A stretch of 64,000 bases of DNA, taken from the NCBI GenBank assembly GCA_031553315.1, contig JAVBLT010000002.1, forward strand, positions 1 to 64,000, given 5' to 3'. A program made the position numbers and the translations under genes. The notes beneath the pieces were generated by a model. The model worked only from the letters and a program-made list of their open reading frames with translations, made no database searches and was not told the origin of the DNA. Positions within the stretch are counted from its first letter, which is position 1. Every line of letters starts with the position of its first letter. This document shows positions 32,530 through 39,631 of this stretch, in pieces. This DNA is from JAVBLT01 sp031553315. Lineage in GTDB: Bacteria; Verrucomicrobiota; Kiritimatiellia; RFP12; DVOR01.

Positions 32530-33677
32530 GAGCGGTTGAGCAATTCTTCAACGGCTTTGCGAATGAGCAGGAGGTCGAGCGTGTTGACCTCTTCCCGGCT
32601 GCCGATTCCTTTGGGCAGGGTCACGCAAAGGCGGCCCCCGAGGTGTTCGCGAAATTGATTGATGCCTTTGAGCAGATTGTCGGGCTGTTCAAGCAGGGGA
32701 TGGCAAACGGGGAGCCCGCAGGCTTCGAGCGCGGTGACGATGGCAGTGCACGCTTCGGCGGTGAGGCGGCCCGTAAGGCGGGCGTAGGTGGCGTCGATGG
32801 CGATGCCGATGGCGACGGCCTGGCCGTGACGCAGGGAGAATTCGGAAAGCGTTTCCAGGCGGTGGGCCGCCCAGTGGCCGAAATCAAGCGGGCGGGCGCT
32901 TCCGGTTTCAAAGGGATCGCCGGCGGTGCGGATGTGATCCAGGTGAAGGATGGCGGTGCGGCGGACGGCTTCTTCCATGGCGTCGAGATCGCGGGCAACC
33001 AGCCGGCCGGTGTTTTCGACGAGCCAGGCGAAGAAGGCGGCGTCTTTGATGACTGCCACTTTGAACGCCTCGGCGAGGCCGCCGATCCAATCTTCCTGCC
33101 GCTGGGTTTCCAGCAGGGTGCTGTCGTTGATGACGGCAAAGGGCGGCGCAAAGGTTCCGATGAAGTTTTTCGATGAAGCGCCGTTGAGGCCGTTTTTAAC
33201 GCCGACCCCCGCATCGCATTGGGCAAGGGTGGTGGAGGGCATGCGAATCAGGTGGCAGCCGCGGTGGATCAGCGCGGCGGCAAGCCCCACGGCGTCGAGC
33301 ACGCTTCCGCCACCGATGGCGATGATGAAGCTTTTCCGGCAGAGGCGGCGCTCTTCGGCGATGTCGAGCACGCGGTAGAAGGTTTCGTCGGTTTGCTTCG
33401 CGGCTTCGCCGCCGGGCACATAAATCGGTTCGGCCGCAAGGCGGATGGTTTTGCGGTGCACGCGGCAGTAGTTTTCAATCGAGGCGGCGAGCAGGGGATT
33501 GGTCAACGCCACGCCTTGGTCGATGACGACCAGCGTTTTGTGCGGCGGTTCGGAATCGATCTCGCGGCTCATGCGGTCGATCAGGATGGTGTTGTCGGTC
33601 GCCCACGCGTTGCGCGTGAAGCAGACGGGGTAGGTGAACCAAACGGGGAAACGTTGTTCGTAGACGCTGGTTTCCAT
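32526..33677 (-). CDS. eboD: EboD, 3-dehydroquinate-synthase-like sugar-phosphate cyclase
   Basis: A 383-residue member of the dehydroquinate synthase superfamily with the EboD pattern rather than AroB: early VWFTYPVCFTRNAWATDN, then VPGGEAAKQTDE, NAD site IIAIGGGSVLDAVG (GGGS 122-125), RMPSTTLAQCDAGVGVKNGLN and NFIGTFAPPFAVI. Metal ligands are plausibly E203 (GGLAEAFKVAVIKD), H268 (LDFGHWAAH) and H284 (LRHGQAVAIG). The substrate is not known; the fold suggests cyclisation of a sugar phosphate. The gene starts one base after the fumarase subunit stop and overlaps eboE by 4, so it is in the purine operon described under purD. No oddities in the active site. Confidence 0.9.
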   Translation of the reverse strand: METSVYEQRFPVWFTYPVCFTRNAWATDNTILIDRMSREIDSEPPHKTLVVIDQGVALTNPLLAASIENYCRVHRKTIRLAAEPIYVPGGEAAKQTDETFYRVLDIAEERRLCRKSFIIAIGGGSVLDAVGLAAALIHRGCHLIRMPSTTLAQCDAGVGVKNGLNGASSKNFIGTFAPPFAVINDSTLLETQRQEDWIGGLAEAFKVAVIKDAAFFAWLVENTGRLVARDLDAMEEAVRRTAILHLDHIRTAGDPFETGSARPLDFGHWAAHRLETLSEFSLRHGQAVAIGIAIDATYARLTGRLTAEACTAIVTALEACGLPVCHPLLEQPDNLLKGINQFREHLGGRLCVTLPKGIGSREEVNTLDLLLIRKAVEELLNRS

Positions 33678-33678
33678 T

Positions 33679-34536
33679 TCAACGCTCCAGTGTGATGACC
33701 GCCGTTCGTCGGCGGGCGGCCCAGCAGAGATAGGCCACGGTAACGAAATAGGACGCGGGCAGGCGGGTGCGCGCGGCGATTTTCACGCCAAGCAATGTGG
33801 TTTTCCCGCCGGTGCCCATCGGGCCGATCCCAAGGGTATTGGCTTCGGCGAGGATGCGTGCCTCAAGCGCGGCAAGTCGAGGCACGGGCGAAGAATCGGC
33901 AAGCGGCCGCAGAAGCTGACGCTTGGCCACGGCGAACCCTTCCGCGCGGTCGGCTCCCACGCATACGCCGAGGATGCCGGGGGCGCAGCCTTGGCCTTGC
34001 GCCTGAAAGACGGCGTCGAGCAGGCATTTTCTCACGCCCTCCCAGTCGCGCCCGGCATCAAGGCGATCATCGGGCAGGCTGTATTGGCGGCCCATGTTTT
34101 CGCTCCCGCCGCCCTTCATGAGCAGGGTGACTTCCGGGGCGGCGATGTCTTCCTGTTCAAAATGGACGACAGGGGACCCTTCGGCGACATTGTCTGAAAC
34201 CGAGGCTCCGGTGAGGGTTTCGATGGTGTTTTGGCGCAGCCAGCCTTTTTGGGTGGCCATCCGGGTGGCTTCCCGGCAGGCGTTTTCCAAGGGAAAGGTA
34301 TCGGTTCCGCGCGGCAGGCGCCAGAAAAAGGTCAATGTGCCGGTATCCTGGCACAGCGGCTGCGAACAGCGCGCGGCCAAAGCGGTATTTTCCTGAATGG
34401 TGGCGAGAATCCGGTCGGCGCGCGAGGCGGGCTCTTCGGCGCGGTTCGCGGAGGCCAGCGCGGCGGCGATGTCTTCGGGGATTTCGGCGGAGGTGCGCCG
34501 AATCAGCTCGGCCAATTGTTCGGCAAGGGTGCTCAT
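33679..34536 (-). CDS. Class I fumarate hydratase alpha-type subunit
   Basis: A 285-residue protein equivalent to the alpha half (N-terminal catalytic domain, Fe-S) of two-subunit class I fumarase or L(+)-tartrate dehydratase. Motifs: RCSQPLCQDTGTLTFFWRLP (Cys ligand), ETLTGASVSDNVAEGSPVVHFEQ, LLMKGGGSENMGRQY, GCAPGILGVCVGADRAEG and NTLGIGPMGTGGKTTLLGVKI. ATG 34536 overlaps the stop of the PHP gene (ATGA). The beta subunit normally follows, but here the next gene is eboD, one base away. The beta subunit must be elsewhere, or the alpha protein has another use. Fumarate is produced in purine synthesis (PurB), which could explain the location. Confidence 0.85.
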   Translation of the reverse strand: MSTLAEQLAELIRRTSAEIPEDIAAALASANRAEEPASRADRILATIQENTALAARCSQPLCQDTGTLTFFWRLPRGTDTFPLENACREATRMATQKGWLRQNTIETLTGASVSDNVAEGSPVVHFEQEDIAAPEVTLLMKGGGSENMGRQYSLPDDRLDAGRDWEGVRKCLLDAVFQAQGQGCAPGILGVCVGADRAEGFAVAKRQLLRPLADSSPVPRLAALEARILAEANTLGIGPMGTGGKTTLLGVKIAARTRLPASYFVTVAYLCWAARRRTAVITLER

Positions 34537-35381
34537 GACCATACTGTCCCGGGGCACTGTTGAAGGAGGCGGCGGATGGCCGCTTCCGTTTCGGGCGGCG
34601 TTTCGGGCGCGCCCAGGGCGATCTCGGCCTTGGCTTCGCCGTGGTAATCGGATCCGGCAAAGGGCTGGAGGTTCAGCCTGGCCGCAATGCGCAGAAGATC
34701 CAGGCGCTCTTCGAGGCTGTAGGCGCTGTAATACACTTCCATGCCGTCGATTCCCTTTTCCTTCAATGCCTCAAGGTTCTCAGCCAGGATATTCCGATCC
34801 TGCGCCCAGGAGAAAGGGTGCGCGGCCACGGCGATACCGCCGGCTTCGTGAATCATGCGGATGCACTCTTCCGGGTAAAAACGGAAGCGATCCACATAGG
34901 CGGGCGCGCCTTTGCCGAGATAAAGCTCAAAGGCCTCCGCCACGGTGGAAACATACCCGCGGTTGATGAGGGCGAGGGCGAAGTGCGCGCGGGAAATGAG
35001 ATCCTGGCCGGCCAGGTCGGCAATTTCGGCCCAGGTCAGCTCAAGGCCGAGCTCATTGAGGCGCTCCAGCATTTGGGCGTTGCGCCATTCGCGGCCTTCG
35101 ATGACGCGGGTCAGGTTTTCCTGAAGCGGTTCGGAGGCGGCATCAATGCCAAGCCCGAGGATGTGCAGCGAGCCTTCGGCGACCTCGGCGCTCAGCTCGA
35201 TGCCCGCCACGCCGCAAAGGCCTTCGCGGCGGCACGCGGCCAGGAAACCGGCCGTGCCGTCGGTATTGTCGTGATCGGTCAGCGCCATCAGGGCGAGACC
35301 GGCGGCTTTACCCATCGCGGCGAGAGCTTCGGGGCTGTCGGAACCATCGGACGCGGTGGAGTGGGTGTGGAGATCGATCAT
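34533..35381 (-). CDS. PHP-domain phosphatase/exoribonuclease (YciV/RnaAM-like)
   Basis: A 282-residue polymerase-and-histidinol-phosphatase domain protein. Metal motifs are intact: IDLHTHSTASDGSDSPE, LMALTDHDNTDG, GVAGIELSAE, SRAHFALAL, VAAHPFSW and PFAGSDYHGE. The closest characterised relatives are 3',5'-nucleoside bisphosphate phosphatase and the E. coli RNA 5'-3' exonuclease YciV (RNase AM). It overlaps purH(N) by ATGA upstream and fumA by ATGA downstream, so all three are coupled. A role in removing pAp or short RNA is plausible; the operon hints at nucleotide salvage. Confidence 0.88.
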   Translation of the reverse strand: MIDLHTHSTASDGSDSPEALAAMGKAAGLALMALTDHDNTDGTAGFLAACRREGLCGVAGIELSAEVAEGSLHILGLGIDAASEPLQENLTRVIEGREWRNAQMLERLNELGLELTWAEIADLAGQDLISRAHFALALINRGYVSTVAEAFELYLGKGAPAYVDRFRFYPEECIRMIHEAGGIAVAAHPFSWAQDRNILAENLEALKEKGIDGMEVYYSAYSLEERLDLLRIAARLNLQPFAGSDYHGEAKAEIALGAPETPPETEAAIRRLLQQCPGTVWS

Positions 35382-36076
35382 GCGTGTTGCTGTTGGTGAA
35401 GGGTGTAACTTCGCCGGACGGCGCCGGCATCCACACCGGCGAAATAGCGGGCGATGGCGGAATCGTAATCGGCGGTGTGGGCGAAGGCTTTGCGCATGAG
35501 GCGGAAGCGGGTTTCAAGCGAAAGCGAACCGTTGGCGGCTTGGAGCTCGCTCAAGAGGGAGGGGTAGTCGGCGGGATCGGTGACGGAGGCCACGCGGAGG
35601 TAGTTCTTCGCGGAGGCGCGCACCATGCAGGGCCCGCCGATGTCGATGTTGGTTCGGGCCATCTCGGGGGTGACGCCTTGCTCTGCCACGGTCTTCTTGA
35701 AGGGATAGAGGTTGACCACGGCCATGTCGATGCCGACGGCGTCGGTGCGGAGGAGGTCTTTCCGGTGGTCGGTGTTGTAGGTTTCGCTGAGGAGGCCAAG
35801 GTAGATTTTGAAATCGAGCGTTTTCACGAGACCGCCCTGCATTTCAGGCTGGCCGGTGTAATCTGAAACCGAAACGAGCTGGGTTTTGGCCTGTTCGGGC
35901 GTCATGATTGCCTGGAGCGCGGCATAGGTGCCGCCGGTGGAGTAGATGACCACGCCGGGGCATGCGGCAAGAAGGCCGGGGACGTAGGCCTCGAGGCCGG
36001 TTTTATCGGAAACGCTCATCAGCACGCGGCGGATGGCGACCTGTGAATCGATATCGGTAACAATGTTCAATGCCAT
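35378..36076 (-). CDS. purH: Stand-alone IMP cyclohydrolase (PurH N-terminal domain only)
   Basis: A 232-residue protein equal to the MGS-like IMP cyclohydrolase domain of bifunctional PurH (about 520 residues). Present: RRVLMSVSDKTGLEAY, VIYSTGGTYAAL, VSVSDYTGQPEMQGGLVKTLDFKIYLGLL, VVNLYPF and NIDIGGPCMVRASAKNY. The AICAR transformylase domain is missing. The end is natural, because the stop overlaps the start of the PHP gene (ATGA) and no transformylase homology follows in any frame. The formyl transfer must be done by a separate protein encoded elsewhere. Starts 12 bases after purE. Confidence 0.9.
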   Translation of the reverse strand: MALNIVTDIDSQVAIRRVLMSVSDKTGLEAYVPGLLAACPGVVIYSTGGTYAALQAIMTPEQAKTQLVSVSDYTGQPEMQGGLVKTLDFKIYLGLLSETYNTDHRKDLLRTDAVGIDMAVVNLYPFKKTVAEQGVTPEMARTNIDIGGPCMVRASAKNYLRVASVTDPADYPSLLSELQAANGSLSLETRFRLMRKAFAHTADYDSAIARYFAGVDAGAVRRSYTLHQQQHA

Positions 36077-36088
36077 GATCGGGAATCC

Positions 36089-36610
36089 TTAACGGGAGAG
36101 GTTGGCAAGGGAAAGCTGAAGTTTTTCATCGGCGGCGACGACCTTCATCTGCATGGCTGCCTTGTGCTGATGAAACTGACGGCGCAATTCGGGGTCGGCC
36201 GTGCCCAGAATCTGCACGGCGAGAAGCGCGGCGTTGGTCGCGCCGGCCGAACCGAGCGCCACGGTGGCCACGGGAATGCCGCCGGGCATTTGAACTGTGG
36301 CCAGAAGCGCATCAAGACCGTTGAGCGCGCTGCCGGTCACAGGCACGCCGATCACGGGCAGCACGGTGTGCCCGGCAATCACGCCGGCCAGGTGCGCGGC
36401 CATTCCGGCGGCGGCAATGATGACCTGAAGGCCGCGCGCTTCGGCTTCGGAGGCGTATTCGGCGGCAAGGGTGGGGGTGCGGTGGGCCGACATGATGCGC
36501 ACTTCAAACGGCACGCCGAAATCGCGCAGCGCATCGGCGGTTTTCTGCATGATCGACCAGTCGGAATCGCTTCCCATGATGATGCCGACAAGCGGTTGTG
36601 CTGTGCTCAT
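36089..36610 (-). CDS. purE: N5-CAIR mutase / AIR carboxylase PurE
   Basis: A 173-residue PurE. Motifs GIIMGSDSDWSIMQKTADAL, VRIMSAHRTPTLAAEYA, IIAAAGMAAHLAGVIAGHTVLPVIGVPV and QMPGGIPVATVALG are all present. Class I (needs PurK) and class II (direct carboxylation) cannot be separated by eye, and purK is not in the window. Sits between purD and the IMP cyclohydrolase gene, with 15- and 12-base gaps. Confidence 0.95.
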   Translation of the reverse strand: MSTAQPLVGIIMGSDSDWSIMQKTADALRDFGVPFEVRIMSAHRTPTLAAEYASEAEARGLQVIIAAAGMAAHLAGVIAGHTVLPVIGVPVTGSALNGLDALLATVQMPGGIPVATVALGSAGATNAALLAVQILGTADPELRRQFHQHKAAMQMKVVAADEKLQLSLANLSR

Positions 36611-36625
36611 AACAAACTCCCGTGA

Positions 36626-37906
36626 TTAAACAATGGGTTTCAGAAACGCGCGCGCCGCGATGTCTTTGCGATAATGCGCGCCTTCAAAATGAATCTTGGA
36701 AACGGCCTCATAGGCGCGGTCAACCGCCTCGCGGAGGGTCGAACCTTCCGCCGTCACGGCGAGCACGCGACCGCCGGCGGTAACGGGCCGGCCGTCTTTG
36801 CGCGCTGTTCCGGCATGGAACACCGCGCAGTTCTTCATGGCGCACGCTTCCTCGATTCCGGTAATCGCGCTCCCCTTGGGGTAGTTTCCCGGATAACCGG
36901 GCGCGGTCATGACCACCGTGGCGGCGGCGAGCGGCGAACGGCGAACCAGCGCATCGGTCAGGGTACCGTCGATGCAGGCCTCGAGCGCGGGAATCAGGTC
37001 GCCCTCAATGCGGGGCAGCACGACCTGCGTTTCGGGGTCGCCGAAGCGGGCGTTGAATTCGAGCACCATCGGGCCGCGGGAGCCGATCATGAGGCCCGCG
37101 TAAAGCACGCCTTTGTAAACGACGCCGCGTTTTTTCAGCTCGTTCAAAACGGGTAAGACAATCTGATCGCGCGTGAACGCTTCAATCGCGGGCGTGACGA
37201 CCGGCGCCGGCGAATACGCGCCCATGCCGCCGGTGTTGGGGCCCTGGTCGCGGTCGAAGACGCGTTTATGGTCTTGTGCCGAAGGCAGCACCACGGCGTG
37301 TTCGCCATCGGTCAGCACCAGAAGAGACGCTTCTTCGCCATCGAGAAATTCTTCAATCAAAACCGATGCGCCCGCTTCGCCGAAGATGGCGGCATCGAGC
37401 ATATCGTGGATCGTTTCGGCGGCGGCTTCACGCGTTTGGGCAATGACCACGCCTTTGCCGGCGGCCAGGCCATCGGCCTTGATCACCACGGGATAGGTGA
37501 ATTCCGCCAGGCCCAGAATGGCTTCTTTCGACGATGTGTAGCTGCGAAAGCGCGCGGTCGGCACGCCGGCGGCCTCCATGATTTCCTTTGAAAACACCTT
37601 GCTGCCTTCCATCCGCGCGGCAGCCGCCACAGGGCCGAAAATGCGAAGCCCCAATGCCTCGAAAGCATCGACCACGCCCGCGCAAAGCGGCACTTCGGGA
37701 CCCACGACCGTCAAATCCGGGCGGTGTTCGGCGGCCCATGCGGTCAACGCCTCAATGGCATCGGCGGCGATTGGGAGGTTGGAGGCAAGCGTGGCGGTGC
37801 CGGCATTGCCGGGCGCGCAGAAAATCTCAGGCCGGCGGCTGTCTTGCGCGAGTTTCCAGACGATGGCATGCTCGCGGCCACCGCTTCCGATTACAAGAAT
37901 TTTCAT
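36626..37906 (-). CDS. purD: Phosphoribosylamine-glycine ligase PurD
   Basis: A 426-residue ATP-grasp enzyme making GAR. The start KILVIGSGGREHAIVWKLAQD, FCAPGNAGTATLA, VVGPEVPLCAGVVDAF, FSKEIMEAAGVPTA, VIKADGLAAGKGVVIA, EEFLDGEEASLLVLTDG and LMIGSRGPMVLEFNARFGDPETQVVLPR are all typical. It is the first gene of purD-purE-purH(N)-PHP-fumA-eboD-eboE and has a strong promoter. No PurR-type operator or purine riboswitch could be seen in the short leader. Confidence 0.97.
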   Translation of the reverse strand: MKILVIGSGGREHAIVWKLAQDSRRPEIFCAPGNAGTATLASNLPIAADAIEALTAWAAEHRPDLTVVGPEVPLCAGVVDAFEALGLRIFGPVAAAARMEGSKVFSKEIMEAAGVPTARFRSYTSSKEAILGLAEFTYPVVIKADGLAAGKGVVIAQTREAAAETIHDMLDAAIFGEAGASVLIEEFLDGEEASLLVLTDGEHAVVLPSAQDHKRVFDRDQGPNTGGMGAYSPAPVVTPAIEAFTRDQIVLPVLNELKKRGVVYKGVLYAGLMIGSRGPMVLEFNARFGDPETQVVLPRIEGDLIPALEACIDGTLTDALVRRSPLAAATVVMTAPGYPGNYPKGSAITGIEEACAMKNCAVFHAGTARKDGRPVTAGGRVLAVTAEGSTLREAVDRAYEAVSKIHFEGAHYRKDIAARAFLKPIV

Positions 37907-37945
37907 CGAGTTGTCATCAGCTCCATTTTCGGGATAAATGGGTAT

Positions 37946-37974
37946 ATCATAAAGGTTCCGGGCGTATGTGTCAA
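37946..37974 (-). promoter_or_regulatory. Predicted promoter of the purD-eboE operon
   Basis: On the minus strand, -35 TTGACA (perfect, 37969-37974), a 17-base spacer, -10 TATGAT (37946-37951). The best-scoring promoter in the window by eye. The -35 overlaps the last codons of the pseudouridine synthase gene. Confidence 0.8.
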
Positions 37975-38960
37975 ACCATCACTGCCGACCAGGTCTCCGG
38001 CGGGGGCACTTCATAATCCAGAACGGCCCCCGAAAGGGGATGCCGGAAAACCATGCGCGCGGCGTGCAGCGCCTGGTGGGGAAGGCGGAGAAGGGATTGG
38101 CAGGCGGGTGAAAGCGAATCGGAGAGAAAAGCGAGAAAAAGGCGTTCGTCAACCCCGTAGAGCTTATCGCCCACCACAGGATACCCCAATGACCGCAGGC
38201 TTGCGCGGATTTGATGCAGGCGCCCCGTAACGGCTTGCGCCTCGACCAGAGACACGCCGTTTTCCGCAAAAAACGAGCGGCACCGGAAGCGGGTTAAAAC
38301 CCATTCCTTTCCTTCGCTTCCGGGCGGTGTTTGCGAAAGAACAGGCTGTTGAAGCGCGCGCTTTTTTCGGATGATTCCACCGGCGGGGAACAGTTTTCCA
38401 GAGCAATAGAGGGCGGTTTGGTCGGCCACCGCGCGGAAATCGCCTTCAACGAGCGCCAGGTAATGCTTGGAAACGGCGCCGCGCTGAAAGAGGCGCTGAG
38501 CCGCGCCGGCGGCTTCGGGGGTTTTGGCTACCAGCAAAAGCCCCGATGTTTCCCGGTCGAGACGATTGACGATGCAGGGCGTTTGGGCGATGCCGCGCCG
38601 TTGCAATTCGTACCAGAGGGTGTGTTTGAAGTAACGCCCTGCGGGGTGAACCGGGAGATTGGGCGGTTTGTTGACAAGAAGAAACGATTCGTCTTCCCAG
38701 CAGATGGCAAAAGCGGAGCTGACCGGGGGTTCGGCGCGGTTTTCAAGTGAAAACGACACAACGTCGCCGGGGGTTAAAACCGCGCCGGGGCGTGCGTCTA
38801 CCCTGTTGAGCAGAATGGCTCCGCTTTCGATCAACACCTGCCATTCCACGGGGGAATGATAGGTGAAACGCTCCGAAAGATAGGCCAGCAGCGTTTTGCC
38901 TCCTCCTTCGGAGGAAATGGTCGTTTGAATGCGGCGGGCCGGGTCGGGAAAGGCATGCAT
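37971..38960 (-). CDS. RluA-family pseudouridine synthase
   Basis: A 329-residue RNA pseudouridine synthase. An S4-like N-terminal region (RIQTTISSEGGGKTLLAYL...WQVLIESGAILLNRV) precedes the catalytic domain with FLLVNKPPNLPVHPAGR, the catalytic aspartate in IVNRLDRETSGLLLVAKT, SKHYLALVEG and TGRLHQIRASLRSLGYPVVGDKLYG. The open frame begins at 38984, but that ATG lies in the stem of a terminator, so ATG 38960 is chosen; no clear ribosome binding site precedes it. Site specificity (23S rRNA or tRNA) cannot be told. Function at family level is firm. Confidence 0.88.
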   Translation of the reverse strand: MHAFPDPARRIQTTISSEGGGKTLLAYLSERFTYHSPVEWQVLIESGAILLNRVDARPGAVLTPGDVVSFSLENRAEPPVSSAFAICWEDESFLLVNKPPNLPVHPAGRYFKHTLWYELQRRGIAQTPCIVNRLDRETSGLLLVAKTPEAAGAAQRLFQRGAVSKHYLALVEGDFRAVADQTALYCSGKLFPAGGIIRKKRALQQPVLSQTPPGSEGKEWVLTRFRCRSFFAENGVSLVEAQAVTGRLHQIRASLRSLGYPVVGDKLYGVDERLFLAFLSDSLSPACQSLLRLPHQALHAARMVFRHPLSGAVLDYEVPPPETWSAVMV

Positions 38961-38974
38961 GGCGGTTTGACATG

Positions 38975-39006
38975 AAAAAACCATACCCCGCTGAAACGAG
39001 GTATGG
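38975..39006 (-). terminator. Rho-independent terminator after the HTH gene
   Basis: Minus strand: CCATACCTCG, loop TTTCAG, CGGGGTATGG, then TTTTTT. One G-T wobble in a 10-bp stem. It sits 24 bases past the HTH stop and overlaps the false upstream start of the pseudouridine synthase frame. Confidence 0.85.
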
Positions 39007-39029
39007 CCGTACCATTTTCGAAAAACGGA

Positions 39030-39389
39030 TTATTCCGCTTCCTGGGGAGGCTTGGGCAGGCGACCGTCGTAACCCATCTTCCGGATTTGCTCGACGCGAT
39101 CCGGTTGCTCTTTCAACCAGTTCCAGAGCAAGGTTTCGGAGGCGCGGCGTTTACCGGGCAAGGGCTTGTTGAGCGTAATGGCCAGGAGGTCTTCCAGAGA
39201 AACATCGAAAATTTTGCAGAGTGCGTCATCCGTCACCCCTTCTGTCGACTTTGTCAAACCGTTCAGAAGTTTACGGAACGCACACCATGAAACTGTGTGA
39301 CCACAGATTTCCGACATCTTCTGATAAGAGATGCCGCGGCGGGAACGCTCGGCGTTGAGCCATGCCAACAGATGATTCGTTACTTTCAT
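39030..39389 (-). CDS. HTH (Cro/CI-like) DNA-binding protein
   Basis: A 119-residue protein with an N-terminal helix-turn-helix: NHLLAWLNAERSRRGISYQKMSEICGHTVSWCAFRKLLNGLTKSTEGVTDDALCKIFDVSLEDLLAIT, an XRE-like arrangement (recognition helix around SWCAFRKLLNG). The C-terminal half (about 40 residues) is basic, then Pro-rich. Start ATG with GAGGGAA upstream. The 5' region is AT-rich and full of AATGTGA repeats, suggesting autoregulation, and the base composition is unlike the neighbours, which may mean recent transfer. Target genes are unknown. It ends at its own terminator. Confidence 0.7.
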   Translation of the reverse strand: MKVTNHLLAWLNAERSRRGISYQKMSEICGHTVSWCAFRKLLNGLTKSTEGVTDDALCKIFDVSLEDLLAITLNKPLPGKRRASETLLWNWLKEQPDRVEQIRKMGYDGRLPKPPQEAE

Positions 39390-39423
39390 AAGATGATTCC
39401 CTCATTTCTATGGCGTGAGAATA

Positions 39424-39479
39424 TCACATTTTTATGAATGTGAATAGCGATTTTTTAAAAAAGTTTTAAAAATGTGAAT
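39424..39479. promoter_or_regulatory. AATGTGA repeat cluster, candidate operator of the HTH gene
   Basis: AATGTGAAT occurs at 39437-39445 and again at 39471-39479 in the same orientation, and TCACATT at 39424-39430 forms a perfect 7-bp inverted repeat with the first (6-base loop). A possible -10, TATTCT on minus, lies beside it. Layout fits a dimeric repressor. Confidence 0.5.
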
Positions 39480-39554
39480 TTCGGGGTGTTATATATATAG
39501 AACCACTTGAATTGATAATAAGATAAAAAAAGAAAACCGTTGGGTTCGGATTGA
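39480..39554. other. AT-rich intergenic segment without a gene
   Basis: Contains an alternating TATATATATA tract (39490-39499). No reading frame or RNA gene recognised. Together with the operator cluster and the terminator it makes the 242-base gap 39,390-39,631, one of the larger ones in the window. Confidence 0.5.
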
Positions 39555-39594
39555 AATAAAAGGCGTGAAGAGTGTTGTCCTCACGCCTTTTATT
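39555..39594 (-). terminator. Strong hairpin terminator after the Ser/Thr kinase gene
   Basis: A perfect 14-bp stem (39555-39568 with 39581-39594) and 12-base loop, with A-rich and T-rich ends so that it can act on either strand. Lies 38 bases past the kinase stop. Confidence 0.85.
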
Positions 39595-39631
39595 GTGTTT
39601 TTCGGCGACCTGAAAAACCTCCGGTTTTCCG

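Noticed and set aside
38961..38984. Upstream ATG of the pseudouridine synthase frame
   Set aside because: This ATG is part of the stem of a rho-independent terminator for the HTH gene and the next codons are its T-run; ATG 38960 is used instead.
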